A program made the translations under genes and the position numbers. The notes under the pieces were generated by a model. It searched no databases, had not been told where the DNA came from, and saw only the letters and a program-made list of their open reading frames with translations. A DNA stretch of 64,000 nt, taken from positions 1 to 64,000 of the forward strand of contig NZ_OAOD01000004.1 in NCBI RefSeq assembly GCF_900205925.1. The letters run 5' to 3'. Shown in pieces: positions 8,966 through 17,278 of this stretch; position 1 is the stretch's first letter, and each line of letters opens with the position of its first letter. Source of the DNA: Clostridium peptidivorans (lineage in GTDB: Bacteria > Bacillota > Clostridia > Clostridiales > Clostridiaceae).

Positions 8966-10165
8966 ATGAATAAAGGAAAAGTTGTTTTAGCATATTCAGG
9001 AGGACTAGATACCTCAATAATAATTCCATGGCTTAAAGAAAATTATGACCTAGAGGTTATAGCAGTATGCATAAACGTAGGTCAAGATGATAATATGGAA
9101 GAAGTTGAAGCTAAGGCTTTAAGAACAGGAGCAATAAAGGCTTATATTGAAGATGCAAAAGAAGAATTTGTTTCAGAATATGTATTTAAGGCATTAAAGG
9201 CAGGGGCTGTATATGAAGATGATTATTTACTTGGAACTTCATTTGCAAGACCTTTAATGGCAAAAAAATTAGTAGAAATTGCTCACAAAGAAGGAGCTAA
9301 ATATATATGTCATGGATGTACTGGTAAAGGTAATGACCAGGTTAGATTTGAAGTTGCAATTGCATCCTTTGATCCAACTATAGAAATTATAGCACCTTGG
9401 AGAATATGGGATATAGAATCTAGAGAAGATGCCATAGATTATGCTACAGCTCACAATGTAGAAGTACCTGTAACTAAGGCAAAGATATATTCTGTAGACA
9501 AAAATATATGGCATACAAGCCATGAAGGTGGAGATTTAGAAGATCCAGCAAATGAGCATAAGACTGAAATGTATGATATGATTACTCCTGCTGAAAAAGC
9601 AAAGGATGAACCTACTTATGTTGAAATATCTTTTGAAAAAGGGATACCTGTAAAAGTAAATGGAGAAGCTGTATCTCCTGTGGAAATTGTGACTATGTTA
9701 AACAAAATTGGTGGAGAAAATGGAGTAGGCGTAGTAGACATTTTAGAAAATAGACTTGTAGGAATGAAATCAAGAGGGGTATATGAAACTCCTGCAGGAA
9801 CTATACTTTATAAAGCGCATAGAGAGCTTGAAAGACTTACATTAGATAAGGAAACATATCATTATAAACAATTAATTTCTCAAAAATATGCAGAACTTGT
9901 TTATAACGGATTATGGTTTACTACATTAAAGCAATCTTTAGATGCTTTTGTAGATACTACTCAAGAACACGTTACAGGAGATGTAAAATTAAAACTTTAC
10001 AAAGGAAATGTAACAAATGCTGGAGCAACTTCTCCTTATGCATTATATGATATGAATATATCTTCCTTTGGAGCTAGTGATCTATATAGCCACAAAGATG
10101 CAGGTGGATTTATAAGACTATTTGGATTACCATATAGAATAAAAGCTATGAAAAATAACAAATAA
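8966..10165 (+). CDS. argG: Argininosuccinate synthase
   Basis: The 399-residue enzyme joins citrulline and aspartate using ATP to form argininosuccinate, the penultimate step of arginine synthesis. The N-terminal ATP pyrophosphatase P-loop AYSGGLDTS is at residues 8-16, with [13 protein letters not shown] and the citrulline/aspartate-binding blocks in the expected order. Length is normal for the family. CGGGGGG precedes ATG 8966. A terminator separates it from argH, so the two may be transcribed separately or by read-through. Confidence 0.97.
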   Translation: MNKGKVVLAYSGGLDTSIIIPWLKENYDLEVIAVCINVGQDDNMEEVEAKALRTGAIKAYIEDAKEEFVSEYVFKALKAGAVYEDDYLLGTSFARPLMAKKLVEIAHKEGAKYICHGCTGKGNDQVRFEVAIASFDPTIEIIAPWRIWDIESREDAIDYATAHNVEVPVTKAKIYSVDKNIWHTSHEGGDLEDPANEHKTEMYDMITPAEKAKDEPTYVEISFEKGIPVKVNGEAVSPVEIVTMLNKIGGENGVGVVDILENRLVGMKSRGVYETPAGTILYKAHRELERLTLDKETYHYKQLISQKYAELVYNGLWFTTLKQSLDAFVDTTQEHVTGDVKLKLYKGNVTNAGATSPYALYDMNISSFGASDLYSHKDAGGFIRLFGLPYRIKAMKNNK

Positions 10166-10175
10166 TAATTAATGA

Positions 10176-10203
10176 AAAGTCTGCCTTTGGGCAGACTTTC
10201 TTC
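10176..10203 (+). terminator. Terminator after argG
   Basis: AAAGTCTGCC (10176-10185) pairs with GGCAGACTTT (10190-10199), followed by CTTCC. The T-run is short, so some read-through into argH is possible. Confidence 0.75.
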
Positions 10204-10222
10204 CTAAATTATTATATATTCA

Positions 10223-10358
10223 TTGCATGATTTATGGAAATCTTTGATTTCGTTGTAAGTCTGCACATCTCAGGTCATTGAGATGTTTCCTTGCATGATT
10301 TATAGAAATCTTTGATTTCGTTGTAAATCAGCACATCTCAAGTCATTGAGATGTTTCC
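10223..10358. repeat. Tandem pair of a 68-bp double-hairpin intergenic repeat
   Basis: Two adjoining units, 10223-10290 and 10291-10358, are the same length and differ at only four positions. Each contains two small palindromes: GAAATC-TTT-GATTTC and ACATCTCA...TGAGATGT. Shorter or degenerate relatives occur at 16918-16953 and 46158-46227. The gap between argG and argH is therefore built mostly of this repeat. Function unknown. Confidence 0.85.
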
Positions 10359-10396
10359 TTATTAATTAGTATTTAAGAATTGAAAGGAGCAAACCT

Positions 10397-11716
10397 ATGA
10401 AGCTTTGGGGCGGAAGATTTGAAACAGAAGAAAGTAAACTTATGGAGGATTTTAATAGTTCGTTAAGTTTTGATAAAAGATTATATAAAGAAGATATAAC
10501 AGGAAGTATAGCACATGTAAAAATGCTTGCTAAGTGTAGTATATTGACGGAAGAAGAAAGAGATAAAATTATAGAGGGGCTTAACTCAATATTTGCAGAT
10601 ATTGAAGAAGGTAAGCTTATAATAGAAGGAGATTATGAAGATATACACAGCTTTGTAGAAATGAATTTAACAAAGCGCATAGGGGAATTTGGAAAAAAAC
10701 TTCATACAGCAAGAAGTAGAAATGACCAGGTAGCAGTGGATTTAAGACTTTATAGCATAAAAAAGAGCAAGGAAGTAATAAAGTATATAGAATCTCTTCA
10801 GCAAACTATTTTAAAAGTAGGCAATGAAAATGAAGTTATAATGCCTGGATATACTCATCTTCAAAGAGCGCAAGTGGTAACATTTAAATATCATATGATG
10901 GCTTATTATCAAATGCTTTCAAGGGATAAGAAAAGAATAGAGAATGCAATAGAAATAATGAACGAAAGCCCACTTGGATGTTGTGCATTAGCAGGAACTA
11001 CTTATAGCACAGATAGAGAATTTACTGCAAAGGAATTAGGATTTAATAAACCAGTGGATAACTTTATGGATGGAGTAAGTGATAGAGATTTTGTAATAGA
11101 ACTTACTGGTGCTTTTTCTATAATAATGATGCATTTAAGTAGATTAAGTGAAGAAATTATACTTTGGAGCAGTAAGGAATTTAACTTCATACAAATTAGT
11201 GATGAATTTTCTACAGGAAGTTCCATCATGCCTCAAAAGAAAAATCCTGATGCAGCAGAACTTATAAGAGGTAAAACAGGAAGAGTATATGGAAGCTTAG
11301 TTAGAATTCTTACTACAATGAAGGGAATTCCTCTTGCTTATAATAAAGATATGCAGGAAGATAAAGAGGGATTTTTTGATGCATTAGATACTGTACTTGC
11401 GTGCATAAAAGTAATGGATGGAATGCTTGGAAGCTTAAAGGTTAAAAAGGAAAATACAATAAATGCTGTTAAGGCAGGATTTTTAAATGCTACAGAAGCA
11501 GCGGATTACTTAGTAGGCAAGGGCATGGCCTTCCGTGATGCACACAAAGTAATAGGTGAAATAGTCATTTACTGTGAAAAAGAAAGTAAGCCTATAGAAG
11601 AGTTAACTCTTGATGAACTTAAAGGCTTCAGCGAATTATTTGTAGAAGATGTTTATGATTTTATAGATTATGAAAATACATTACAAAGAGGGACTAAGAA
11701 GGAAATAATAAAATAA
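10397..11716 (+). CDS. argH: Argininosuccinate lyase
   Basis: The 439-residue member of the fumarase/aspartase superfamily splits argininosuccinate to arginine and fumarate. The family signature GSSIMPQKKNPD is present in the mobile catalytic loop, with LHTARSRNDQVAVD and MPGYTHLQRAQ upstream. AAAGGAGC precedes the ATG. It completes the argGH pair next to the amino-acid transporter. Confidence 0.97.
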   Translation: MKLWGGRFETEESKLMEDFNSSLSFDKRLYKEDITGSIAHVKMLAKCSILTEEERDKIIEGLNSIFADIEEGKLIIEGDYEDIHSFVEMNLTKRIGEFGKKLHTARSRNDQVAVDLRLYSIKKSKEVIKYIESLQQTILKVGNENEVIMPGYTHLQRAQVVTFKYHMMAYYQMLSRDKKRIENAIEIMNESPLGCCALAGTTYSTDREFTAKELGFNKPVDNFMDGVSDRDFVIELTGAFSIIMMHLSRLSEEIILWSSKEFNFIQISDEFSTGSSIMPQKKNPDAAELIRGKTGRVYGSLVRILTTMKGIPLAYNKDMQEDKEGFFDALDTVLACIKVMDGMLGSLKVKKENTINAVKAGFLNATEAADYLVGKGMAFRDAHKVIGEIVIYCEKESKPIEELTLDELKGFSELFVEDVYDFIDYENTLQRGTKKEIIK

Positions 11717-11781
11717 TCAAAATAGTGTTTGTAATAGCAATTTATATATATAACTGAAATATTATTACTAATAAACTAATT

Positions 11782-11852
11782 AATCGCTAATCACCAATCG
11801 CTATATTAATTAATATTACTTAGCGACTAGAGACTAGTGATTAGCGATTTTT
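11782..11852. terminator. Long imperfect hairpin between convergent genes
   Basis: AATCGCTAATCAC (11782-11794) pairs with GTGATTAGCGATT (11837-11849), with an inner TCGCTA/TAGCGA stem, followed by TTTTTTAA. It probably terminates argH on the plus strand and the ferritin-like gene on the minus strand. The word CTAATCACTAGT also appears after proS (24718-24729). Confidence 0.7.
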
Positions 11853-11858
11853 TAAGTT

Positions 11859-12614
11859 TTAGCCTTTTGCACCTTTTAGCTCTACAGGTTGAACTTTAAT
11901 ATTTTCAGGTTTTGCTCCCATTTCTATAGGTGTAACATGCTTTCCTGCCTTACCCATGGTATCATTTTGAGCTTCCTTAGCAGGAGCTTTTGCGGCAGGT
12001 GCAGTCTCTGCAGGTTTAGCTTTAGTTTCAGGTTTAGTTTTAGTTTCAGGTTTAGCTTTGGTTTCAGTTTTAGCTTTAGTTTCAGGTTTTGTTTCAGGCT
12101 TAGTTTTAGTCTCAGGTTTTGTTTCAGCTACAGGGGAAGTAGCTACAGGTGCACAAACACATTCCTTATTTAATGTAAAGATATAATTGTATTTTATGGC
12201 ATGCTTTATTTCGTCAGTAATAATTTCAAATAGCATATCTCTAAAAGTTCCTAGTGGAAGACATTTTTTAATATCCCTATATCTTTCTACTGCACTTAAT
12301 TCTCCAAATAAAGCAGTTTTAATGCCATCTATATAGGATGCAGGTCTTTGAAAGGTCTCATCTTCAGAGGCGGTAATATCCTTGTTGGTAAAATATTTAT
12401 AAATTGCTCTAAACATTTTATTATGTTTTATTTCATCATTTCGTATACTTGTAATTATCATCTTTTCCTCATCAGTAGGAGCTGTACTTATAAGATAGTT
12501 GTAAAATAATTCGTCATTTTTTTCTCCTTGAACAGATTCCTTTATAAGCTCCAGGCATTTCTGTAGTGCAGGATTATTTAATGCAGATTTTTTCTTAGAA
12601 TCCATGTCGTACAA
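11859..12614 (-). CDS. Ferritin-like di-iron protein with KPETK-repeat tail
   Basis: The 251-residue protein has an N-terminal four-helix ferritin-like domain. The di-iron ligand pattern is clear and symmetrical: E31 with E61-x2-H64, then E105 with E135-x2-H138. From about residue 150 the sequence becomes low-complexity, with repeated KPETK/KAKPE units (about 155-205), then an Ala/Pro stretch and a basic end. TTG at 12614 is the best start, 8 bases after AGGAGG; ATG 12605 is too far from it. The family may act as an oxidase or metal store, as in rubrerythrin-related or coat-associated proteins. The tail is unusual and its role is unknown. Confidence 0.8.
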   Translation of the reverse strand: MYDMDSKKKSALNNPALQKCLELIKESVQGEKNDELFYNYLISTAPTDEEKMIITSIRNDEIKHNKMFRAIYKYFTNKDITASEDETFQRPASYIDGIKTALFGELSAVERYRDIKKCLPLGTFRDMLFEIITDEIKHAIKYNYIFTLNKECVCAPVATSPVAETKPETKTKPETKPETKAKTETKAKPETKTKPETKAKPAETAPAAKAPAKEAQNDTMGKAGKHVTPIEMGAKPENIKVQPVELKGAKG

Positions 12615-12706
12615 AATAGTTACCTCCTAAATAAATTAACTACAGTATTATTTTATGCATTAATTTGAAAACTGTACCAATCTATAAAAATAACAGGGAA
12701 AATTTT

Positions 12707-12735
12707 AAGAGCCTGTGAACAGATCACAAGCTCTT
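12707..12735 (-). terminator. Terminator of the SagB-type gene
   Basis: AAGAGCCTGTGA (12707-12718) pairs with TCACAAGCTCTT (12724-12735) with one mismatch. On the minus strand the hairpin is followed by AAAATTTTCCC. Confidence 0.7.
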
Positions 12736-12740
12736 AAAAC

Positions 12741-13484
12741 TTAATATTTACCTACAGGAGCCAAATATATTGTAAATTCATCCTCACCGTCTACTCCAAT
12801 TAGTTCATCAATTTTATTTTGCTCATAGGCACCTACAGCACAAGTTCCTGCATTAATTGATTCAGAGGCAAGATATAAGTTTTCACATACATGACCTACA
12901 TCCATAAGCATTATTCTAGCAGATGCAACATTATATCTCCATTCAGTTCTGTAAGGAATAGCAGTCCAAATAAATGTAACTGCAGAGCTAACTACAAAGT
13001 TTTGGTCATAGCAAGCCTCAAGTAAGTGTTCTTTCAAATTAGAAGGAACATGAAGTTTTACTAATTTGTGTTCTAAAGCTAAATATCTATAAAGGCCACT
13101 TTCTAGTCCTTCTACATTAAATATAGCTAAATATGTTTCAAAAGGATGTCTTGCACCACCAGAAGGTACAGTTCTAAAGGTTGCATTTTTAGTTGCTCTT
13201 TTAACTCCTTGAGTGCTCCAAAGCAAGAAGGAAAGTTCCTCTAATGTAAGTTGCTTCTCAGAAAACACCCTTCTGCTTTTTCTATTTTTTAATGCGTCAA
13301 TTAAGCTTATATTACCACATGTGAAATTGTCAGGTGAAATTAAGCTTATAAGCTTTTCATCTTCATGATAGCCTTTTTCAAGTGGAGGTTGCGGAAGCTT
13401 CTTTTGCTGGTCCGTTATTATAGTTTCTCCAACTTCATCAAATAAAGTTGATTTCATAACCTCTCTAAAGTCTTTAATATCCAT
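12741..13484 (-). CDS. SagB/ThcOx-family nitroreductase-fold dehydrogenase
   Basis: The 247-residue protein has the FMN-binding nitroreductase fold, with RKSRR near residue 70, PSGGARHPFETYL and the MLMDVGHVCENLYLA helix. SagB-type proteins oxidise azolines in peptide natural products, but many clostridial members stand alone with no known substrate. No cyclodehydratase (YcaO) or precursor peptide gene lies beside it, so a bacteriocin role is not supported. AAAGGAGG precedes the ATG. Confidence 0.85.
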   Translation of the reverse strand: MDIKDFREVMKSTLFDEVGETIITDQQKKLPQPPLEKGYHEDEKLISLISPDNFTCGNISLIDALKNRKSRRVFSEKQLTLEELSFLLWSTQGVKRATKNATFRTVPSGGARHPFETYLAIFNVEGLESGLYRYLALEHKLVKLHVPSNLKEHLLEACYDQNFVVSSAVTFIWTAIPYRTEWRYNVASARIMLMDVGHVCENLYLASESINAGTCAVGAYEQNKIDELIGVDGEDEFTIYLAPVGKY

Positions 13485-13579
13485 GTGGAATCCTCCTTTA
13501 TATGAAAATATTTACATATAAAATCAATTATACTATTTTCGCATTTAATTACAAGAATAAATTAAGTAAATCATCAATA

Positions 13580-13608
13580 TTGCATTATACTAAACTTAGT
13601 GCTATAAT
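13580..13608 (+). promoter_or_regulatory. Promoter of the lysine-riboswitch transcript
   Basis: TTGCAT (13580-13585) and TATAAT (13603-13608) are 17 bases apart, placing the transcript start near 13615, just before the aptamer. Confidence 0.75.
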
Positions 13609-13633
13609 TTAGGAAAAGTGAATATATGACGGA

Positions 13634-13798
13634 CGATAGAGGTGCGGTATTTAATAGTATCTGTGTGGATATAAGCAATGTGAAGCATAGTGAAAGGAAA
13701 TATTGCCGAAGCATATAGCTGAAGCTTTAAGGCTATATAGCTGGTTTTATTCATAACATGAGTAAGATTGTCACAAAGTAATTTGTGGGGAGCTATCA
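13634..13798 (+). promoter_or_regulatory. Lysine riboswitch (L-box)
   Basis: The conserved core is visible: GATAGAGGTGCG (13635-13646), GAAAGG (13692-13697) and TGCCGAAGC (13704-13712). GATAG at the 5' end pairs with CTATC at 13793-13797 to close helix P1. A terminator hairpin follows at 13838. Lysine binding would favour termination and lower expression of the NhaC-family carrier downstream. Confidence 0.93.
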
Positions 13799-13837
13799 TT
13801 CAAAGAGCATGCACTTTTATTATTTAAGTGTATCGTT

Positions 13838-13869
13838 GTCCTTGAGTGAAAAATCTCAAGGGCTTTTTT
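13838..13869 (+). terminator. Riboswitch expression-platform terminator
   Basis: GTCCTTGAG (13838-13846) pairs with CTCAAGGGC (13855-13863), followed by TTTTTT. It lies between the lysine aptamer and the transporter start, as expected for transcriptional attenuation. Confidence 0.9.
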
Positions 13870-13957
13870 GTTTTGATGGACTCTCCTCCCAGAAGAATTA
13901 TTCACCTATTAATTGAACTATGAGTTTAATTAATAAAAAATGAGGAGGAGAAAGATT

Positions 13958-15715
13958 ATGAAAAAGAAAACTTTAATTTCAACACTTACCATTTTATTTC
14001 TATTCGTATTAACTACTACAGTATTTGCAGCTGAACCAGATCCAGCACAAATTAATGCGGATAAGTTTGGGTTACTTACAATATTGCCACCGTTAGTTGC
14101 AATTATACTTGCCTTTGTTACTAAAAACGTAGTACTTTCCTTAACACTTGGAGTTTTTTCAGGAACATTTTTAATAAAGCTATCAGGACACAATGTGATT
14201 TATGGAATATTTTATGGATTTTTAGATCTTATAAATAAGATTAGAGATTCTTTAGCAGATCCATGGAATGCAGGAATAATTCTACAATGCATGTCTATAG
14301 GTGGACTTATAGCAATAGTTTCAAAAATGGGTGGAGCAAAAGCAGTAGCAGAAGCTCTTGCTAAAAAAGCAAAGAGTCCAGTGAGTGCACAAATTTTAAC
14401 TTGGATCTTAGGTATATGTGTATTCTTTGATGATTATGCAAATTCACTTATAGTTGGACCTATAATGAGGCCTGTTACAGACAAGATGAAAATTTCAAGA
14501 GAAAAGCTTGCCTTTGTAGTAGATGCTACAGCAGCACCAGTTGCAGGTATTGCTCTAATATCTACATGGATAGGATATGAAGTAAGTTTAATAAAAGATG
14601 GTTATTCTCAAATAGGACAAAGTGTAAATGCTTATGGAATATTTTTACAAACAATTCCATATAGATTTTATAATATATTAATACTTATATTTATAGTAGT
14701 AACAGCAGTTACTTTAAGAGAATTTGGACCAATGCTTAAAGCTGAAAGAAGAGCAAGATATGAAGGTAAATTATTATCAGATACAGCAAAACCTATGGTA
14801 TCTTCAGAAGCTACAGGATTAGAGCCAAGAGAAGGAATAAAATTAAGTATTTGGAATGCAATAATTCCTATAGGCGTACTTTTAATAGGAGCCTTTGGAG
14901 GATTTTATTTAGATGGATATAATGCAATAATGGGTGGAGAAGACCAAGCTATAAAGGATATAGTAGCTTCAGCACCAGCATCATTTGCAGCAATAAGAGA
15001 AACCTTTAGTTCATCTGATGCCAGCATAGTTTTATTCCAAGCGGGATTACTTGCAAGTATCGTTGCTATGGCAATGGGGATATCAAAGAAGATATTTACA
15101 TTAGGAGAAGCTATTGATACTTGGATAGAAGGAATGAAATCTTTACTTATAACAGGAGTAATACTTTTACTTGCATGGTCATTAAGTGGAGTTATAAAGG
15201 AACTTGGAACAGCTAAATTCTTAGTTGCTATATTATCAGATACATTACCAAAGTTCTTACTTCCAACTATAATATTTATAATGGGATCTATAATATCCTT
15301 TGCAACAGGAACGTCCTATGGAACTATGGGAATACTTATGCCACTTACTATTCCACTAGCAAATGGTATTGCACCAGGGGATGCTCAATATATCATATTA
15401 AGCACCAGTGCAGTTTTAACAGGAGCTATATTTGGAGATCATTGTTCACCAATATCTGATACAACAATATTATCTTCAATGGGTTCAGCTTGTGATCATC
15501 TTGACCACGTAAGAACACAAATGTGGTATTCAGTTACAATAGGTATAATAACAATATTATTTGGATATATTCCAGCAGGAATGGGACTTCCAATAATTAT
15601 AGTACTGCCATTAGCCTTAGTAGCAACTATACTTATTGTTTATATACTTGGAAAGCCAATTGAAAGTAAAGAAGTAGAAAAGGTCTTTAAGAAAAGAACT
15701 GTACAAGAAATGTAA
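13958..15715 (+). CDS. NhaC-family carrier, probable lysine transporter (LysW type)
   Basis: The 585-residue membrane protein has about 12-13 hydrophobic helices and NhaC-family blocks such as FFDDYANSLIVGPIMRP and IFGDHCSPISDTTILSS. Family members exchange sodium or protons for amino acids or cations. The L-box directly upstream makes lysine the likely substrate; L-box control of NhaC-type carriers named LysW has been proposed from comparative genomics. The start is ATG 13958, 7 bases after GAGGAGGAG; ATG 13940 lies before that site. The first helix resembles a signal anchor. Confidence 0.9.
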   Translation: MKKKTLISTLTILFLFVLTTTVFAAEPDPAQINADKFGLLTILPPLVAIILAFVTKNVVLSLTLGVFSGTFLIKLSGHNVIYGIFYGFLDLINKIRDSLADPWNAGIILQCMSIGGLIAIVSKMGGAKAVAEALAKKAKSPVSAQILTWILGICVFFDDYANSLIVGPIMRPVTDKMKISREKLAFVVDATAAPVAGIALISTWIGYEVSLIKDGYSQIGQSVNAYGIFLQTIPYRFYNILILIFIVVTAVTLREFGPMLKAERRARYEGKLLSDTAKPMVSSEATGLEPREGIKLSIWNAIIPIGVLLIGAFGGFYLDGYNAIMGGEDQAIKDIVASAPASFAAIRETFSSSDASIVLFQAGLLASIVAMAMGISKKIFTLGEAIDTWIEGMKSLLITGVILLLAWSLSGVIKELGTAKFLVAILSDTLPKFLLPTIIFIMGSIISFATGTSYGTMGILMPLTIPLANGIAPGDAQYIILSTSAVLTGAIFGDHCSPISDTTILSSMGSACDHLDHVRTQMWYSVTIGIITILFGYIPAGMGLPIIIVLPLALVATILIVYILGKPIESKEVEKVFKKRTVQEM

Positions 15716-15722
15716 TAAATTT

Positions 15723-15757
15723 AAAAGTGCATTTTCAAATTTTGAAAATGCACTTTT
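15723..15757. terminator. Bidirectional terminator
   Basis: AAAAGTGCATTTTCAAA pairs with TTTGAAAATGCACTTTT, a near-perfect palindrome lying between the convergent lysW-like and DUF378 genes. Confidence 0.85.
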
Positions 15758-15760
15758 GAT

Positions 15761-15967
15761 TTATCTAGCTTCTCTTTCATTATTTCTGCCAAAGAATGAT
15801 ATTGCATACAATCCTGCTATACCAACAAGAGAGTAAATCACTCTGCTAAATGTAGTCATGCTTCCAAATAATGATGAAACTAGGTTAAAGTCAAAGAAGC
15901 CTATTAATCCCCAATTTATAGCTCCTATTACTACTAATATAAGTGCAATAACATCTAATCCTCTCAT
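15761..15967 (-). CDS. DUF378 family small membrane protein
   Basis: The 68-residue protein has two hydrophobic helices and the family-typical VIGAINWGLIGFF and IYSLVGIAGLYAI motifs. AAAGGAG precedes the ATG. Function of the family is unknown. Confidence 0.88.
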   Translation of the reverse strand: MRGLDVIALILVVIGAINWGLIGFFDFNLVSSLFGSMTTFSRVIYSLVGIAGLYAISFFGRNNEREAR

Positions 15968-16173
15968 AATTATAATCTCCTTTATATGTAAAATTATTAT
16001 ACTTATATCTTTTCCAAATTTGCTAGCTTTATACTAAAGATTTTAGTATTAATATTTAAAATATAGTAACATATAATTAAGTGTAAGAACTTTTTAAAAT
16101 TACTGTTGATATATTTTGAAAAATATACAATAATATATATAATAGTTGATTTAATATGAGAGGGGGTCGTCAG

Positions 16174-16524
16174 ATGTCAGGTAATTTAGGATATATATTA
16201 AGACTTGTGCTTTTTTCCTTTGTAATAATTATAATATATAATGTTTTAAAAATTTATGTGCTACAAAAATTTAAACCAAATAAGTGGGTAATATTTGCTA
16301 TAGCCATAGCAGCATTAACAGGTCCATCTTTCATAAGACCTGGTTTTAATACTACTATATGGGGATTAATTCCTTCTGGTATATTTGTAATATTATTTTT
16401 ATGGTTCTTTGATTTATTTAATGAAGAAAGATATGCAAATAAAGAGAAAAAGAATAATATTAAAATTAAGCCTAAAGCAAAACCTAATAGAATGAAGGAT
16501 AAGGAAAATAAAGATAACAAGTAA
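16174..16524 (+). CDS. Small membrane protein with lysine-rich tail
   Basis: The 116-residue protein has three hydrophobic segments followed by a strongly basic cytoplasmic-type tail of about 35 residues (KEKKNN...KPKAKPNRMKD). ATG 16174 is preferred because AGAGGGGG lies 7 bases ahead of it; ATG 16156 precedes that site. It is monocistronic with its own terminator. No family recognised. Confidence 0.75.
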   Translation: MSGNLGYILRLVLFSFVIIIIYNVLKIYVLQKFKPNKWVIFAIAIAALTGPSFIRPGFNTTIWGLIPSGIFVILFLWFFDLFNEERYANKEKKNNIKIKPKAKPNRMKDKENKDNK

Positions 16525-16528
16525 ATAA

Positions 16529-16574
16529 AAATAGAGAAAAGATGCAGTAAATAGCATTTTTTCTCTATTTTTTT
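16529..16574 (+). terminator. Terminator of the 16174 gene
   Basis: A stem of about 17 bp with one wobble (16529-16545 with 16554-16570) is followed by TTTTG. Confidence 0.85.
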
Positions 16575-16609
16575 GTTGTTAGATAGTTAATTTTTATTGA
16601 TTACTGATT

Positions 16610-16873
16610 TTAAAAGTGTCTTGGATTTTTAGATACAATTTCAATTGCATTCATAAGTTCTTTTATTACATCGGTAGTAAATTGAGTCCTCAAATCATTT
16701 ACCTTTGCATATACCAATCCTGTTTCAGTAGCTACGTACAAAGGCTTTAAGTTGTTTAAAGCTATTGCTTTTATATCCTCAACACATCGTGGACAGGTAC
16801 ATATATCACAATATTTGTCAAGAACATGAGGTAATAATTCATCAACTACAATTTCTATATAATTTTTAAGCAT
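16610..16873 (-). CDS. ComFB-family late competence protein
   Basis: The 87-residue protein carries the cysteine cluster C22-x2-C25-x-C27-x2-C30 (CDICTCPRC) and the ALNNLKPLYV motif of the ComFB family. These small proteins have unclear function; in cyanobacteria relatives bind cyclic di-nucleotides. No comFA or comFC gene is nearby. AGAGGGGG precedes the ATG. Confidence 0.88.
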   Translation of the reverse strand: MLKNYIEIVVDELLPHVLDKYCDICTCPRCVEDIKAIALNNLKPLYVATETGLVYAKVNDLRTQFTTDVIKELMNAIEIVSKNPRHF

Positions 16874-16917
16874 AGTTAAATTCCCCCTCTAATATGCTTG
16901 TATTACATTGTTTCTCT

Positions 16918-16953
16918 ATAAATCAGCACATCTCAACTTTATTGAGATATTTC
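16918..16953. repeat. Partial copy of the 68-bp intergenic repeat
   Basis: The stretch contains ATAAATCAGCACATCTCA, a short loop, then TTGAGATATTTC, matching the 3' half of the repeat units at 10223-10358. Confidence 0.7.
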
Positions 16954-17001
16954 ACTATTAATAATATTCATGAGTGATTTTTATAAGTACTAATATATGA
17001 T

Positions 17002-17109
17002 TTATTTAGAAAGAAGTCTTACTATAACCCAAACTATAAGTAACCAAATCAAAATTGTTACTATAGCACCAATATTATTCAAATTAATAATATTATAAAT
17101 CATAAGCAT
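17002..17109 (-). CDS. Possible 35-residue single-TM peptide
   Basis: On the minus strand an open frame runs from ATG 17109 to TAA 17002. Residues 12-33 form one strongly hydrophobic helix (GAIVTILIWLLIVWVIVRLL), ending SK. The composition looks like a real small membrane peptide, but no ribosome binding site is visible and AT-rich DNA readily gives such frames. The rest of 16954-17278 holds a palindrome and no other gene. Confidence 0.3.
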   Translation of the reverse strand: MLMIYNIINLNNIGAIVTILIWLLIVWVIVRLLSK

Positions 17110-17111
17110 GT

Positions 17112-17129
17112 AATTATCCACGGATAATT
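17112..17129. promoter_or_regulatory. Perfect palindrome AATTATCC-AC-GGATAATT
   Basis: Eight-base arms separated by two bases lie directly upstream of the possible minus-strand peptide and 150 bases before the ridA-like gene. It is operator-like in size and symmetry. Confidence 0.45.
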
Positions 17130-17278
17130 TGTAAGAGTATGAAAATTGATAGATTAAAAGAAGGATTTAGGAACAGCACATAGAATACTATTTAAACAGA
17201 AGAAAAAATCAGAATATATAAATTTTTGTCAATTTAACATTTATATCACATATCGAAGCTTGAGGGAGGATAAAACTT

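Noticed and set aside
10223..10358. CRISPR array
   Set aside because: Only two adjoining 68-bp units without spacers.
11889..12173. Plus-strand Phe/Ser-rich frame
   Set aside because: It is the antisense of the KPETK repeat tail of the ferritin-like gene; the pattern follows from the repeat.
12741..13484. Azoline bacteriocin cluster from the SagB-type protein
   Set aside because: No YcaO, E1-like or precursor gene is adjacent.
13602..13799. Minus-strand 65-residue frame
   Set aside because: It lies wholly within the lysine riboswitch and has no ribosome binding site.
15761..15967. Toxin-like role for the DUF378 protein
   Set aside because: The family is conserved and abundant, and no antisense RNA or antitoxin is visible.
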